From Nostocoides sp. HKS02 (GTDB lineage: Bacteria; Actinomycetota; Actinomycetes; Actinomycetales; Dermatophilaceae), in the NCBI RefSeq assembly GCF_009707485.1, contig NZ_CP046121.1, forward strand, positions 2,976,001 to 3,040,000: DNA of 64,000 nucleotides. Reading direction: 5' to 3'. The position numbers were made by a program, and so were the translations under genes. This document shows positions 25,747-35,050 of the stretch, in pieces (the stretch's first letter is position 1; each line of letters begins with the position of its first letter). The notes beneath the pieces are model-generated. The model did no database searches, had not been told where the DNA came from, and saw only the letters and a program-made list of their open reading frames with translations.

Positions 25747-26069
25747 ACGACGGCGGCAATGCCCCCGAGGTGCCAAAGGGGCTGATGCCGAGCGATCTCC
25801 CCTTGGGAGGTGGGGCCCCGTGGCCCAGCCCCCGCGCGTTCGTCGGGCTCGTGGCTGGATCCCCCGAGGACGCAACCGACCGCTGGTATGCCCACGTCGA
25901 AATCAACTACCCCGTGGGCATGATCGAGCGCTCTGACAAGGGGACCCTAGAGGAGGTAGTCGCGTGGGCGCGTGAGCGCACCAGTGGGGTGCTCATCGTC
26001 GCCGAACCGCTGATGTGGGCCGGGACAGACCCAAGGCCGGACGATGTCGATGTTGATTGGACTGGCTGA
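25713..26069 (+). CDS. Hypothetical protein, 118 residues
   Basis: I start it at ATG 25713 (MFVGGRWIDEVNDGG). The protein is acidic, with AFVGLVAGSPEDATDRWYAH, VEINYPVGMIERSDKGTLEE and a C-terminal run of Asp (RPDDVDVDWTG). It looks like a small cytoplasmic domain with alternating strands and one helix. No family is recognised. It begins inside the trailing frame of the DUF2382 fragment, so it may have been joined to it by the same rearrangement. No neighbouring gene suggests a role. Confidence 0.5.
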   Translation: MFVGGRWIDEVNDGGNAPEVPKGLMPSDLPLGGGAPWPSPRAFVGLVAGSPEDATDRWYAHVEINYPVGMIERSDKGTLEEVVAWARERTSGVLIVAEPLMWAGTDPRPDDVDVDWTG

Positions 26070-26254
26070 GACCCCGCCTGTTTGAGCTGCGTCTATCCGC
26101 CGCTTGCGGGCACGGTGGCAACCGTCATCGGACCCCCAGGCTGGCCTGTCGACCGGAGGAGGGGTGCCCAGGCGGTGGGGCTGGGTCCACCCCAACAGGG
26201 GACCTGCTCCTCCCAGGCCGATCCGACGTCGGACCTCGGTCGTAGTGTCACGCC

Positions 26255-26704
26255 ATGACCGACTGGGGTGCCATCACGACCGCGATCGGACTCGCTTTGA
26301 GTGGCGAGCGACAGCGGGGACGCGAGGCCTTGTTGGCCTGTTGGCAAGCCACTGCACAGCGTGACCATGCCCAACGGTGCGTCTTGGCGCACTACCTGGC
26401 TGACCAGCAGTCGTCGCTCGACGAGGAGGTGGCCTGGGACGAAGTGGCCTTGTCCGAGCATGCCTATGTGGTCGACGAGGATCTCGTGTCTGTGGGTATC
26501 GCCTCGGCCGCCGCTTGGGCGCCAAGCCTGCGTCTGAACCTTGGTGACGGCTATCGACGACAAGGCCGCATCGACGATGCGAGGGCGCAACTCGATGCCG
26601 GCGTGCAAGCCGAGAGCACGCTCTCGATCGACGGATACGGAGCTCATATCCGTTCTGGCCTGGATCGTCTGCGGCAGCGCATTGAGGAGGTTCAGCTCCC
26701 CTGA
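26255..26704 (+). CDS. Hypothetical TPR-like helical protein
   Basis: A 149-residue protein, all helical in appearance. Segments such as REALLACWQATAQRDHAQRC, CVLAHYLADQ and SLRLNLGDGYRRQGRIDDAR have the spacing of tetratricopeptide-type helix pairs. The start ATG 26255 follows a region with several G/A-rich bases but no strong ribosome site. Similar short TPR-like proteins are common in Actinobacteria, usually without known function. Its 3' end overlaps the opposite-strand PIN-like gene by 13 bp. Confidence 0.65.
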   Translation: MTDWGAITTAIGLALSGERQRGREALLACWQATAQRDHAQRCVLAHYLADQQSSLDEEVAWDEVALSEHAYVVDEDLVSVGIASAAAWAPSLRLNLGDGYRRQGRIDDARAQLDAGVQAESTLSIDGYGAHIRSGLDRLRQRIEEVQLP

Positions 26705-27099
26705 CAGGCGCACGCACGCCTACCGCGAGGGTTTCGGGAGAGCTGTGTCTTTCCGCGGCCAAAGATGGGCGGTTCGGGATTCGGCTCATGTCCTCGAAGT
26801 CGCTCAACTGCAGCGGCGATCTCGTACGGAAGGAGGGCATCTGCTCCTGCGATTGTGTGGAAGCGTGACGTCTCGGCCATGAATCGTCCGAGCCGACGAC
26901 GTGCGCCTGGATCGCGTCTTCTGTAGGTCTCGAAGTAGTGGATCCCCGATAGTGGAAACGAGGCAACGCCTAGCCGCACCGATTCCTGGACAACCTCCAG
27001 CGCCGTTCGCGCGCGATCATCCTGCGTAAGGCCGTGGTGAGACTGAGAGAGCTCGATGCAAGCATTCTGATCGAGGTAAATGCGCTGCATGAACTCCAT
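26692..27099 (-). CDS. PIN-like domain protein, possibly C-terminally truncated
   Basis: From ATG 27099 or, better, 27090, the protein begins MQRIYLDQNACIELSQ, which resembles the first strand and helix of PIN-like ribonuclease domains (Asp6 followed by a helix with Glu12). It continues with SVRLGVASFPLSGIHYFETY and RLGRFMAETSRFHTIAGADA. Proteins beginning this way are often two to three times longer. Here the sequence ends after about 130 residues with an Arg-rich tail unlike the rest, so the C-terminus with the remaining acidic residues may be lost. Nuclease activity is doubtful. Confidence 0.5.
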   Translation of the reverse strand: MEFMQRIYLDQNACIELSQSHHGLTQDDRARTALEVVQESVRLGVASFPLSGIHYFETYRRRDPGARRRLGRFMAETSRFHTIAGADALLPYEIAAAVERLRGHEPNPEPPIFGRGKTQLSRNPRGRRACACQGS

Positions 27100-27636
27100 G
27101 ACTCGGCCTGCGAGGATCGGCTGGGGTCTTCGAGCCAAGTGATACCAAGTGGCTCTCTCGCTGGCTGATCGACTGGTCACGGCGAGGCGGGCGCGCGTGC
27201 GCGACCAGCGTGTTATTCCGAAGTACCCGCTTCTGCTCGCAGTGAGGTGACGTCCGTCGGTGGTCGATGTGGAGCGCGCAGGAGGGGGAAGCAAATACCT
27301 CCGCGACGTCGGACAGCGGGATCGTCGATTGCCGGATGACCTCGCGCAGATACAGCCGGCCCGACGACAGGCGCATGACTGCCGCCCCGGTGCGATGATC
27401 ATGGGCAAGCACAACACGGCCACTGGGACGATGAACCATGGGTGCGTGGACGCGGCAGCGAGGTTCGCGGCGATCATCGACTTGCCGTCTCCGGGCACCG
27501 GGCTGGGGCCAGCGCTATGCGCCGCAACGGCGCCGGCCAGGCCTGCCATTCCTGTCGACGCCATGGACAGAAGCGCCGGCAAGTTCAGGCGCCACTCGTG
27601 CGTCCAGGGCGCCGACACCTGTTCTTTCAACATCAT
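27100..27636 (-). pseudogene. Degenerate membrane protein with bacterial PH-like domain
   Basis: From ATG 27636 one frame encodes two hydrophobic segments (LLSMASTGMAGLAGAVAAHS and HPWFIVPVAVLCLPMIIA). A second frame then gives AAVMRLSSGRLYLREVIRQS and IPLSDVAEVF. The first frame resumes with GYFGITRWSRTRARLAV and RATWYHLARRPQP. Read across the frame changes this is like small two-helix proteins with a PH-type domain. At least two frame changes are needed, so the gene is broken or badly read. The PIN-like ORF starts at its 3' end. Confidence 0.45.
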
Positions 27637-27751
27637 TCGCAGGCTTTCTGTCGGCAGGGCCGCGGTCTGAGGGTGGCAAGTCCGGCAGCGTGGGTGGGGC
27701 CGAGTCCTGCGCGATGACGCCGAGCAAACACTGCGAGTGTCAGCGACGGGA

Positions 27752-28573
27752 CTAGCCCCCGCAGCGGTTGCGCAGGATCTGCACTGTTCCGGCGGTGGGC
27801 GGCGGCAGCGCCTGGGCTGACTGGTGTGCGCCGATGCGGCGTAGCTCCTTGAGGAGCTCGAGCTCGGCGGGCGGGGATCCGATGTACCCCTCGGTGGTGG
27901 CCTGCCACACTAGGATGCTCACGGCTGATGAGCCGGTGAAGACTGTGACCTGGCGGGCGACAATGACGGCGGGGACGCCGAGCATGGGCTGCAGGCGCTG
28001 GCACGCTCCTCCGCCCTGGACGAGGGCCGGCCAGGCCTTCGCTGGCTGGCTGGTGACCTCGACTGGCCTTGTACAGCCGTCCTCCGCGGTGTCCATGCAG
28101 CGGCCGTACTGAAAAGTCAGACTTCCCTGGTCGTCGGAGAGCGTCGCCAGGTGCCCGCCGCCGTCGGCGCCGAGGAAGAACCCTTCGCGGTGCGCCTGAA
28201 CGAGGGGGTACAGCTGCCGGTCGATCTGCTGGCTCAGGCCGTACGGTCCGTACAGGGACCAGCCGCCCAGCGCCAGCGCAACGAGCAGGGCCAGTATGGT
28301 GCCCGCACCCATCCCCAGGGCCAACGACCTGACCCGGAGTTTGCGGCTGGTTCGCAAAGCGTAGGCGGGACCTCCCGCCACGAGGGTGATGCCGATGGCC
28401 GCTGTGAGGGCGGTCGCGGGGACCGACTGGCTCACGTAGCCGACGGTGAACATTGCGCCAACTGTGACAACAATGCAGATCACTATGGCCAGCATGAGCC
28501 CGGCGAGCGTCATCAGCATCGCCGGGGCTCGGCCCCTCGGGACGCGCCGGGTGGGTGTGCTGGTTGCGGTCAT
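27752..28573 (-). CDS. Hypothetical membrane protein with extracytoplasmic domain
   Basis: A 273-residue protein. After a short basic N-terminus there are about three hydrophobic segments between residues 18 and 110 (LMLAIVICIVVTVGAMFTVG and others). A long domain of about 160 residues follows, with Cys residues (GRCMDTAEDGCTRPVEV, GGACQRL) that could form disulphides outside the cell. ATG 28573 overlaps the stop of the secreted-protein gene before it (ATGA). It is the last gene of a run of four exported proteins downstream of the large LuxR-type regulator. Function unknown. Confidence 0.7.
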   Translation of the reverse strand: MTATSTPTRRVPRGRAPAMLMTLAGLMLAIVICIVVTVGAMFTVGYVSQSVPATALTAAIGITLVAGGPAYALRTSRKLRVRSLALGMGAGTILALLVALALGGWSLYGPYGLSQQIDRQLYPLVQAHREGFFLGADGGGHLATLSDDQGSLTFQYGRCMDTAEDGCTRPVEVTSQPAKAWPALVQGGGACQRLQPMLGVPAVIVARQVTVFTGSSAVSILVWQATTEGYIGSPPAELELLKELRRIGAHQSAQALPPPTAGTVQILRNRCGG

Positions 28574-29082
28574 CGGGCCAGTTCGGCGCAGAGATCCTGC
28601 TCGGTGCCGGTCAGGCTGGAGGAGGTGATGGTGCCGGCGGCGTCGACGTGGAACCGGAACTGCCCGCGCACCAGCCACAGTCCCAGCGCTCCGGTCGCGG
28701 GGTTGGGGATCGGTGGGGCGATGATCGTGGGTCCAGTCCCGCGGGTGGTGTATGAGCCGTCCGCGTAGTAGCTGATGTGCAGCCCGCCCGGGTAGGCGAG
28801 CGAGATCTGTACCCCGGTGCTCTGGTTCGTCAGCGTGCCGCGGTAGTTGGTGGCGATGTCGCTCTCCTTGACCACATCGCCGGACCCGGCATACGTGATG
28901 ACGATGACGCTGCCGGTCTCCTGCAATCGAACCGGAAACGAGCACCAGTGGGTGAACACGTCGTCGGAGTTCACCGTGAAGACCTCGCGGGTGGGTTGGC
29001 CGGCGGATGCGGCCGGGACGATGGAGAGGGCGGCCAGGGCGGTGATGGCAATGGTCGCGACGATTCGTAATGGTGCTCTCAT
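28570..29082 (-). CDS. Hypothetical secreted protein
   Basis: A 170-residue protein with a clear signal peptide (MRAPLRIVATIAITALAALS, cleavage likely after ASAG near residue 28). The mature part is beta-rich: FTVNSDDVFTHWCSFPVRLQ, IVITYAGSGD, ISYYADGSYTTRGTG and a C-terminal Cys (EQDLCAELAR), which may pair with the first. ATG 29082 follows AGGAGC. Coupled to the membrane protein after it. This pattern is common among exported actinobacterial proteins without assigned function. Confidence 0.72.
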   Translation of the reverse strand: MRAPLRIVATIAITALAALSIVPAASAGQPTREVFTVNSDDVFTHWCSFPVRLQETGSVIVITYAGSGDVVKESDIATNYRGTLTNQSTGVQISLAYPGGLHISYYADGSYTTRGTGPTIIAPPIPNPATGALGLWLVRGQFRFHVDAAGTITSSSLTGTEQDLCAELAR

Positions 29083-29121
29083 GGCTGCTCCTAGGACGGT
29101 GGGCGGCTCCGGGACCGCGGG

Positions 29122-30300
29122 TTATGGGTTGTTGGCGATCCAATCGGTGAGCTTGCGAGGTGTATTGCTGAGCTCGGCGTCGGTCATGCGCCAGGCCAGT
29201 GACCCGTCCGCATTGATCGCGGCCAGGACCGTTGTGCCGGCCATGATCTGGTCGAAGGAGCGCAGTTCTTCACCGGCGGCGCCGCCCTTGATGTCGATGC
29301 CGACCGGCACCGGCATGGTCCCGACCTGGGCGCTGGTTTCGGCGTCGAACCGGGTGACGTCCTTGGGGTTGAGCAGACTGCCTTTCCAGTTCGGCCCGGG
29401 GATCGCGTTGAGCAGTCCGTACACGTGCGGATGGGTCCCGTTCCCGGTGGCTGGCAGGACCACGCGCAGCATCGCCTTGAGTCCTCTGAGCTCACCGATC
29501 ACGATGAGCGAGGGGCCCTTGCGGAGGTCGGCCATGAGCAGGGTGCCGCCGCCGACCTTGGGGACGGATGCGACCGCGGTCAAGGGCCCGGGCGAGCGCT
29601 GGGCGCTGGCGGGCAGGTCGGTGGAGAACGTGGTCGAGTCCGTGGGCACGCCGACGGTGACCTCGAGCGCGACATCATGGTGCCCGCCGCCGAGCCAGCG
29701 CAGCATTAGCCCGGTGGCGTCGTCGAGGGCGAGCTGGGTCTTCTCCGCCGGCTCGCCCGCGACGGTGTGCGCCGGGCAGGTGTATGTCGTGCCCGGGCGG
29801 CCTGCGACGGTGGCGTGGCCGGCCGGTTTGCCTCCGGGACAGACGTGGGTGAACGCGGTGTCGCCGGGGTGCATGAACGCCGGTTCGGGGCGCTGGTCCG
29901 CGGGTGGATCCTCCACCCGGCTGGGTGGCCCGGCGCCAGGCTCGGTGTAAAGGAGGGTGTGGCCGTCCCAAACCATCACGGACACGACCCGGCTGGGGTC
30001 GGACTTGTCCCTGACGGTGGTGCGCACCCGGACGCCGTCGATCAGGTCGTCGACCAGCATGGTGGCCCCGGCGGAGTCGCCGCCGGAGCCCACCGACTCG
30101 TAGCGCACGTGGATCACGTTGGACGTGGCCGTCGGTTTCCCGGCGGTCTGACCGGCGGCGGCGGTGGTGGGTCTGGGCATGTGGTCGGCAGTGGTCGGCG
30201 TCGGCTTGGCCCCGCAGGAGCAGATCAGCAGCGTGGCGGCAACCGTGGCCCCCGCGCGCACGCCGATGAGGCGCCCCGACTTGGCTTTCGCACTGGTCAT
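29122..30300 (-). CDS. Hypothetical lipoprotein
   Basis: A 392-residue exported protein. The signal peptide contains a lipobox-like LLICSC with Cys at about residue 29, followed by a Thr/Pro/Ala linker, so it should be lipid-anchored on the outer face. The domain after it has DGVRVRTTVRDKSDPSRVVSV and a Cys pair (VCPGG..., TYTCPAHT). The second half has ADLRKGPSLIVIGELRGLKA. No enzymatic motif is visible. It is the middle gene of the exported-protein run, 39 bp from the next gene. Function unknown. Confidence 0.72.
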   Translation of the reverse strand: MTSAKAKSGRLIGVRAGATVAATLLICSCGAKPTPTTADHMPRPTTAAAGQTAGKPTATSNVIHVRYESVGSGGDSAGATMLVDDLIDGVRVRTTVRDKSDPSRVVSVMVWDGHTLLYTEPGAGPPSRVEDPPADQRPEPAFMHPGDTAFTHVCPGGKPAGHATVAGRPGTTYTCPAHTVAGEPAEKTQLALDDATGLMLRWLGGGHHDVALEVTVGVPTDSTTFSTDLPASAQRSPGPLTAVASVPKVGGGTLLMADLRKGPSLIVIGELRGLKAMLRVVLPATGNGTHPHVYGLLNAIPGPNWKGSLLNPKDVTRFDAETSAQVGTMPVPVGIDIKGGAAGEELRSFDQIMAGTTVLAAINADGSLAWRMTDAELSNTPRKLTDWIANNP

Positions 30301-30316
30301 GTTCGGTCCCAGTGGG

Positions 30317-31000
30317 TCAGGGCCGGTAGGTGGTCACCGACAGGAACACCGTGAGCTCGGCGTACCGCCCGGCCGGGTAGGGGCCGAGGATGAAGCCGCC
30401 CGCGAACGCCTGGTCGGGGAAGTCCGCCGCGCCCGTGGCGAACACCATCCGGCGCGAGGTCAGGCCACGGAACCCGATGGTCGCCTTGGCCTGCCGGGCG
30501 CCCCAGGTGCCGGCCGGGTCGTGGATCGAGTCGAGCTCGGCCTTCCATGGGGCGGGTCCCCACAGCCGCACGATGGCGCTGATCGCCATGGTGTGCCTTG
30601 TGGCGGCCGCGGGTACGCCCTGGACGCAGACGACGGTCTGGGTCGGCAGCGGGAAGTTGTCGACCTGCGGGCGGGGTCGGGTTTGGCGCCATCGGGTGAC
30701 CAGGCCGCGCGGCCACAGCTCACGACTAAGCAGGCGGTAGTTGGACGGCGTGGGCGAGACGAGCGCGCGCGTCATCCGCCGGTCCAGCGTTGCTCCGACG
30801 GGGCACGCCTGGATGATGCTGACCGTCGAGCCCACTGCGTCGGTCACGGCGGCCTGGGTGCGCAGGATCGCGCGGACTGTGACAGTTCCGGCGGACTGTG
30901 CTGGGGCCGCGCCCAAGGCCACGCTGACCCCGACGGCCAGCGCCGCGGCGACCATTCGCCGGAAGCTCGGCTTGGGCCTTGAGGTGAAGGCTGTGTTCAT
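30317..31000 (-). CDS. Hypothetical secreted protein
   Basis: A 227-residue protein starting at ATG 31000, with a GGGAGAGGGAG ribosome site. The signal peptide (RRMVAAALAVGVSVALGAAP) is cleaved probably after AQSAG. The mature part contains two Cys (IIQACPVGA, TVVCVQGVP), Trp residues and repeated short strands. No catalytic motif is seen. It lies 16 bp before the lipoprotein gene, so the two are probably co-transcribed. Confidence 0.72.
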   Translation of the reverse strand: MNTAFTSRPKPSFRRMVAAALAVGVSVALGAAPAQSAGTVTVRAILRTQAAVTDAVGSTVSIIQACPVGATLDRRMTRALVSPTPSNYRLLSRELWPRGLVTRWRQTRPRPQVDNFPLPTQTVVCVQGVPAAATRHTMAISAIVRLWGPAPWKAELDSIHDPAGTWGARQAKATIGFRGLTSRRMVFATGAADFPDQAFAGGFILGPYPAGRYAELTVFLSVTTYRP

Positions 31001-31077
31001 CGTCTCCCTCTCCCTCCGCAGGTCAAGCGGTTCCGGGCCTGGGCCGGGCGCTGGTGGCGGCTGCGGGTTGAGTGCGA

Positions 31078-31287
31078 CTATGGGTCGGCGCGTTCCGCCG
31101 TCGTGGTGGGCCGCACCGCTGACTCCAGGATCCGCAGCAGGTCCAGTGCGCCCCAGAACTGCTGCGGCTGGTCGCAGCCGGGCACCAGGGCGGTGCCGTG
31201 CAGCGCGTCGCCGGACGGGTCGGGCGCGAGGTCGAGGACGACCCGAGACGGGCGGTCGGCGGCGCGCCGGTCCGGGTTCGAGGCCAC
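31078..31287 (-). CDS. Small hypothetical protein, 69 residues
   Basis: GTG 31287 is preceded by GGAAGGAGCC at good spacing, giving 69 residues (MASNPDRRAADRPSRVVLDL onward) ending at 31078. An upstream ATG at 31314 would add nine residues without a ribosome site. The C-terminal half (FWGALDLLRILESAVRP) is one amphipathic helix. It is the first small gene of the exported-protein run, with no signal peptide itself. Function unknown. Confidence 0.5.
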   Translation of the reverse strand: MASNPDRRAADRPSRVVLDLAPDPSGDALHGTALVPGCDQPQQFWGALDLLRILESAVRPTTTAERADP

Positions 31288-31471
31288 GTGGGCTCCTTCC
31301 GCCGAACCGTGCATGCGTGTGGTGCGTTCGGGACCGGCCGAGGAACGACGAGCCGATCCCGACGGCCGATGCCAACTGAGGCGTTCCCCCTGCCAACCCT
31401 CGCCTCCCTGCTCTTTGGAAACATAGTCCCGAGCCAGTGGACTGCGCCCCGGGCAAATACCCGGGATTGGC

Positions 31472-34186
31472 TCAGATTGGTTGGGAGCGTCCGGCTGGCA
31501 TCGCCGGGTGCGCGGCCAGCTGGGTCCTGGAGTGAACGCCCAGCTTGGTGTACACGTTGCCGAGGTGGTAGCCGACAGTCTTCACGCTCAGGACCAGGTC
31601 CTCGGCCACCTCCCGGTTGGTGCGGCCGCGGCACACCAGCTCTGCGACCAGCTGCTCCTTAGGGGTGAGCGCCGTGAGAGGGCTAGCGGTCGCCTTGGCT
31701 GTCTGCATCCCGGCCAGGGCCAGCTCGGCGTCGCAGCGTTCCACCCATGGCACGGCGCCGAGGCGCTCGAACACCTCTCGCCCAAGAGTCAGCTGCTCGG
31801 TAGCGGCTCGGCGCTCGCCACGGCGCCGGCGGAACCGGCCGAACGACAGGTGAACCAGACCGGCTTCCAGCGCGTCTGCGCAGCCCTGCATCTCCAGCGC
31901 CGCCTCGAACGCCACACGAGCACCGGGAGTGTCGCGGCGAGCCGCCGCCAGCTCGCCTCGCACCCGGGCCAGGGCGCACAACCGGGACACCCGTCCCGTC
32001 TCCCGAGCACGAGCATCCAGCTCGCCCAGGGTTCGATCCGCCTCATCGAGACGCCCAAGGCTCACCAATGCCGATGTGTAGTTGACCGGCAGTCGCATCA
32101 CGCCGGGTTCACGGGGCGCGGCGTGCGGGCCCTGCATTATTGGCTGGGCGTGCTGTACCGCAGCAGCCGGGTCGTTGCGGCACAGGTCAAAGTGCACGCG
32201 GGCGTCCGCGCGATAGGCGTGGCTCGCTTCGTCGTCGATCAGCCGGGCAACTTCGGTGATGCGGGCCAGATGGTGCTCGGCCTGAGCCCACTGACCGCGC
32301 GCCGCCAAGATCAGGACGGGGACGAAGTGCACGAATACGAGCAGCCACATCTGCTCGGCATCCTCGCCGAGCGAGACCGCCTGTTCTGCATGTCCGATGG
32401 CCGCAGTCCATTCGCCGAGCCGGTACTCGCCCTCGGCGGCACCGGCCAGAGCCAACAGACGCTCGGGTGCGGGGTCGCGTCCGATCAGCGCTGCAACCGT
32501 GAGCAGATCGTGCACCGCGCCGCCGATGTCGTCGCCGATCAGCTTCGCGAACCCGCGCGCCCGGAGCTCGCCGTGCCGGGCCAGCGGGACTGCGGCCGGG
32601 TCTTCCGGGAGGTCGGCGACCTGCGCCAGGGCCAGGTCGACACGTCCAGTCATCGTCAGCGCCAGCACCAGTCCGGTCCGGGCCGCACTGCGCTGAGCCT
32701 CGGACAGCGACGGCGTCGACAGGACGCGCCCGGACCAGGCCACGGCGGTCTTCGGCCGTCCTGCCAGGATTTCAAGCTGGGCAAGCATCGACGCGAGCCC
32801 GACCCGCAACGCGATGTCGTGAGGTTCGCTCGCGTCCCACGCCCTCTGCCCGAGGCTACGAGCAGTGGCCGCGTCGCCCGCCATCCAGGCGAGCTGGGCG
32901 CGGACCCGCAACGACTCCGACGTTTCGGGAAGGTCGGCCAAAGCGTCAGCGAAAGGTTGCGCGGCCGCGACATCGCCCCGCAGCAGCAAGATGCTGACAG
33001 CCTTGACCAGCCGCGTCCCGGCCGCGTCCCGGTTTCCGCTGAGGCGGCGAGCTGCGAGCAGCAGCTCCGCGGCCGCTCCGAGACCGTGCTGCGCGAGCGC
33101 CACCTCGGCCTGGGCCTCCAGACGCTCCGCGAGGACCTCGTCGACGCCGAGAGTCGCAGCGGCCAAGTGCCGCAGCTGGTCGGTGCCCCCGGTCACGCCC
33201 GCGGCGCGCCGATGCAGGGCTGCCCGGTCTCCGGCCCCGAGGTCGTGCAGGATCGCCGAACGGACCAGCGGATGTGCCCAGCGCAGCGACCATCCGCCCG
33301 TGACTTGCTGTGCCACCAGCAGTCCGGCCTGCTCGAGCGATTGCACCGCTGCTGCCCCGTCGCCGTCAAGGGCGGCCACCGTCGCCGCGGAGGCCACGTC
33401 GACGTCGCTGCCGAGCACTGCCACGGCTCGCCCGAGTCGCTGAGCGGTTTCGGGCAGCCGAGAGAGGCTGCTGGCGACCAGCATCGCGAACGACCGGGGC
33501 GCGGGGAGCTCGATGCGCGGGTCAGTCAGGTCGGCGGTACTCAGCTCGGCAAGAAGGGCACGCAGGTGCAGCGGGCTGCCGCCGGTCAGCGCGCGAAGCC
33601 GCTCAACGGCGCGCGGCGGGAGCGGGCCGCGGCCCGTCGCCCCTGCCAGGGCTGACACCTCGGTGGCCTCGAGGCCGCCCAAGGTGATCCGAGCACCCCG
33701 GTCGACGCACAAGCGGTCGAGCCCCGCGACCGGGCCGCCGCTGGGCACCGGGCGGGTGGCGACAAGCGCGACGATCGGGTCCTGATCCAGGCGGCGCAGG
33801 GCGAAGAGCAGCGCCCGCGCCGTCGAGGGGTCGCTGGCCTGGATGTCATCCACCACGAGCGCGACCGGGCCGGCTTCGCTCCGCTCCCCGAACCAGCCGA
33901 GCAAGCGGGCACCGGCGGCGAACGGATCCAGGTCTCGCGCTACCGGGGTGCGCATGATTCGCTCTAGAAGGGCGAACTCCAAGGCCTGCTCGTCCTCCTC
34001 GCCCGCCACAATGACCACCTGAGCCGGCGGGGCCAGCGTCGCGGCCCACGCCCTGACCAAGGCGCTCTTGCCCATCCCCGCCTCGGCTGTGAGCAGCACC
34101 AACCGAGCGGACCCCGCACATCCCAGCGCCCATTGGGCATCGAGCTCGGCCAGCTGCTCCTCGCGCCCGACAAAGAGTTCGGTCAC
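31472..34186 (-). CDS. Large ATP-binding LuxR-type regulator (LAL family)
   Basis: A 904-residue regulator. The N-terminus has an AAA/STAND ATPase with Walker A AEAGMGKSALV (34-44) and Walker B VALVVDDIQASD. A long middle of helical repeats (TPR-like, many Leu/Ala pairs) follows. At the end is a LuxR winged helix: LTPKEQLVAELVCRGRTNRE, VAEDLVLSVKTVGYHLGNVY, TKLGVHSRTQLAA. GTG 34186 follows GGAGG. Such STAND regulators switch with ATP and a ligand and often activate neighbouring genes. The run of exported proteins just downstream, in the same direction, is the obvious candidate target. Confidence 0.92.
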   Translation of the reverse strand: MTELFVGREEQLAELDAQWALGCAGSARLVLLTAEAGMGKSALVRAWAATLAPPAQVVIVAGEEDEQALEFALLERIMRTPVARDLDPFAAGARLLGWFGERSEAGPVALVVDDIQASDPSTARALLFALRRLDQDPIVALVATRPVPSGGPVAGLDRLCVDRGARITLGGLEATEVSALAGATGRGPLPPRAVERLRALTGGSPLHLRALLAELSTADLTDPRIELPAPRSFAMLVASSLSRLPETAQRLGRAVAVLGSDVDVASAATVAALDGDGAAAVQSLEQAGLLVAQQVTGGWSLRWAHPLVRSAILHDLGAGDRAALHRRAAGVTGGTDQLRHLAAATLGVDEVLAERLEAQAEVALAQHGLGAAAELLLAARRLSGNRDAAGTRLVKAVSILLLRGDVAAAQPFADALADLPETSESLRVRAQLAWMAGDAATARSLGQRAWDASEPHDIALRVGLASMLAQLEILAGRPKTAVAWSGRVLSTPSLSEAQRSAARTGLVLALTMTGRVDLALAQVADLPEDPAAVPLARHGELRARGFAKLIGDDIGGAVHDLLTVAALIGRDPAPERLLALAGAAEGEYRLGEWTAAIGHAEQAVSLGEDAEQMWLLVFVHFVPVLILAARGQWAQAEHHLARITEVARLIDDEASHAYRADARVHFDLCRNDPAAAVQHAQPIMQGPHAAPREPGVMRLPVNYTSALVSLGRLDEADRTLGELDARARETGRVSRLCALARVRGELAAARRDTPGARVAFEAALEMQGCADALEAGLVHLSFGRFRRRRGERRAATEQLTLGREVFERLGAVPWVERCDAELALAGMQTAKATASPLTALTPKEQLVAELVCRGRTNREVAEDLVLSVKTVGYHLGNVYTKLGVHSRTQLAAHPAMPAGRSQPI

Positions 34187-34402
34187 TGTGGCCTCCAGGC
34201 TGCCTGCCCTGCTGAAACAACTATCCCCAGATCGCGCCGTCGCACAACCGGAACCGACGAGCCTGGGACCAGAGCCTCCGAGGCCATCGCGAGTCGCTTC
34301 GTGACCGCGCCAGCCACTCAGGCTGCGTGACCCAACCTGTCACCAGTTCGTGCAGCAGTCCCAAACTCGACCGCGTGAAAGTCGTCCCTCTGTGCATTCT
34401 GG

Positions 34403-34909
34403 TCAGCGTGGTGGTGAAGGGGAGTGAGGCGGCGAGCCCCATTCCGGAGAGGGCAACAGAGACGCGCCAGGAGACACGTCCGGGCCCAGCGCTCTCACCC
34501 CGTCCCGAGCAGGCGGCTGGGTCATCCGGTCCCCCCCGCAGTCACCGCCGGTCATGCAATAGACCGACCCGGCCACCACCCACAATCCCAGCAGGAGCGG
34601 GATGAGGCCCAACAGCAAAGCTGCCGACGCGACCCAAGGGCGCTCCCTTTCCCGCCGCTTGGCGTTGATGGCGATGATGGCCACGATGGCCGCAAACAGG
34701 AACATGATCAGCGCGACCCCAATGACCAACATTACGGTTGCCGCTTCTTTGAACAGGTCGGGGATGAAAGCGATCCCCACAACGCCCAGGGCTGCGATGT
34801 CCAACGCCATCGCCGCGTAGCCCAGTCCGTTCCCGTGCGCCACCGCCACCCTTGAACCATAGGCAGGCATAGGGCCCCAAGCAATGGCGCTATCTGGAGC
34901 TCGCGTCAT
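34403..34909 (-). CDS. Hypothetical membrane protein
   Basis: A 168-residue protein from ATG 34909, chosen for the AGAAGGGAGCC site. It has about three hydrophobic segments (LGYAAMALDIAALGVVGIAF, VMLVIGVALIMFLFAAIVAI, SAALLLGLIPLLLGLWVV) with a basic loop (NAKRRERERP) between the second and third. The C-terminus is Pro/Ser-rich and contains Cys (YCMTGGDCGG). Small proteins of this layout (DUF4190-like) are frequent in Actinobacteria. No neighbour gives a function. Confidence 0.65.
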   Translation of the reverse strand: MTRAPDSAIAWGPMPAYGSRVAVAHGNGLGYAAMALDIAALGVVGIAFIPDLFKEAATVMLVIGVALIMFLFAAIVAIIAINAKRRERERPWVASAALLLGLIPLLLGLWVVAGSVYCMTGGDCGGDRMTQPPARDGVRALGPDVSPGASLLPSPEWGSPPHSPSPPR

Positions 34910-35050
34910 ACAGGCTCCCTTCTGTTGGGCGCGGCTGCATCGTTCATGTCGGCGCCTGGGCGGCATGGTGCGGATCGCCCCGACGACTGGGGTGAGGCCA
35001 CCCTCAGTGCCACAATCCGCGACGCAACGTGGCGCAGGTTGGCCGACTGG

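Noticed and set aside
31481..33655. A 724-codon plus-strand open frame
   Set aside because: It lies opposite the ATPase-LuxR regulator, which has clear Walker and LuxR motifs; long antisense frames are usual in such G/C-rich genes.
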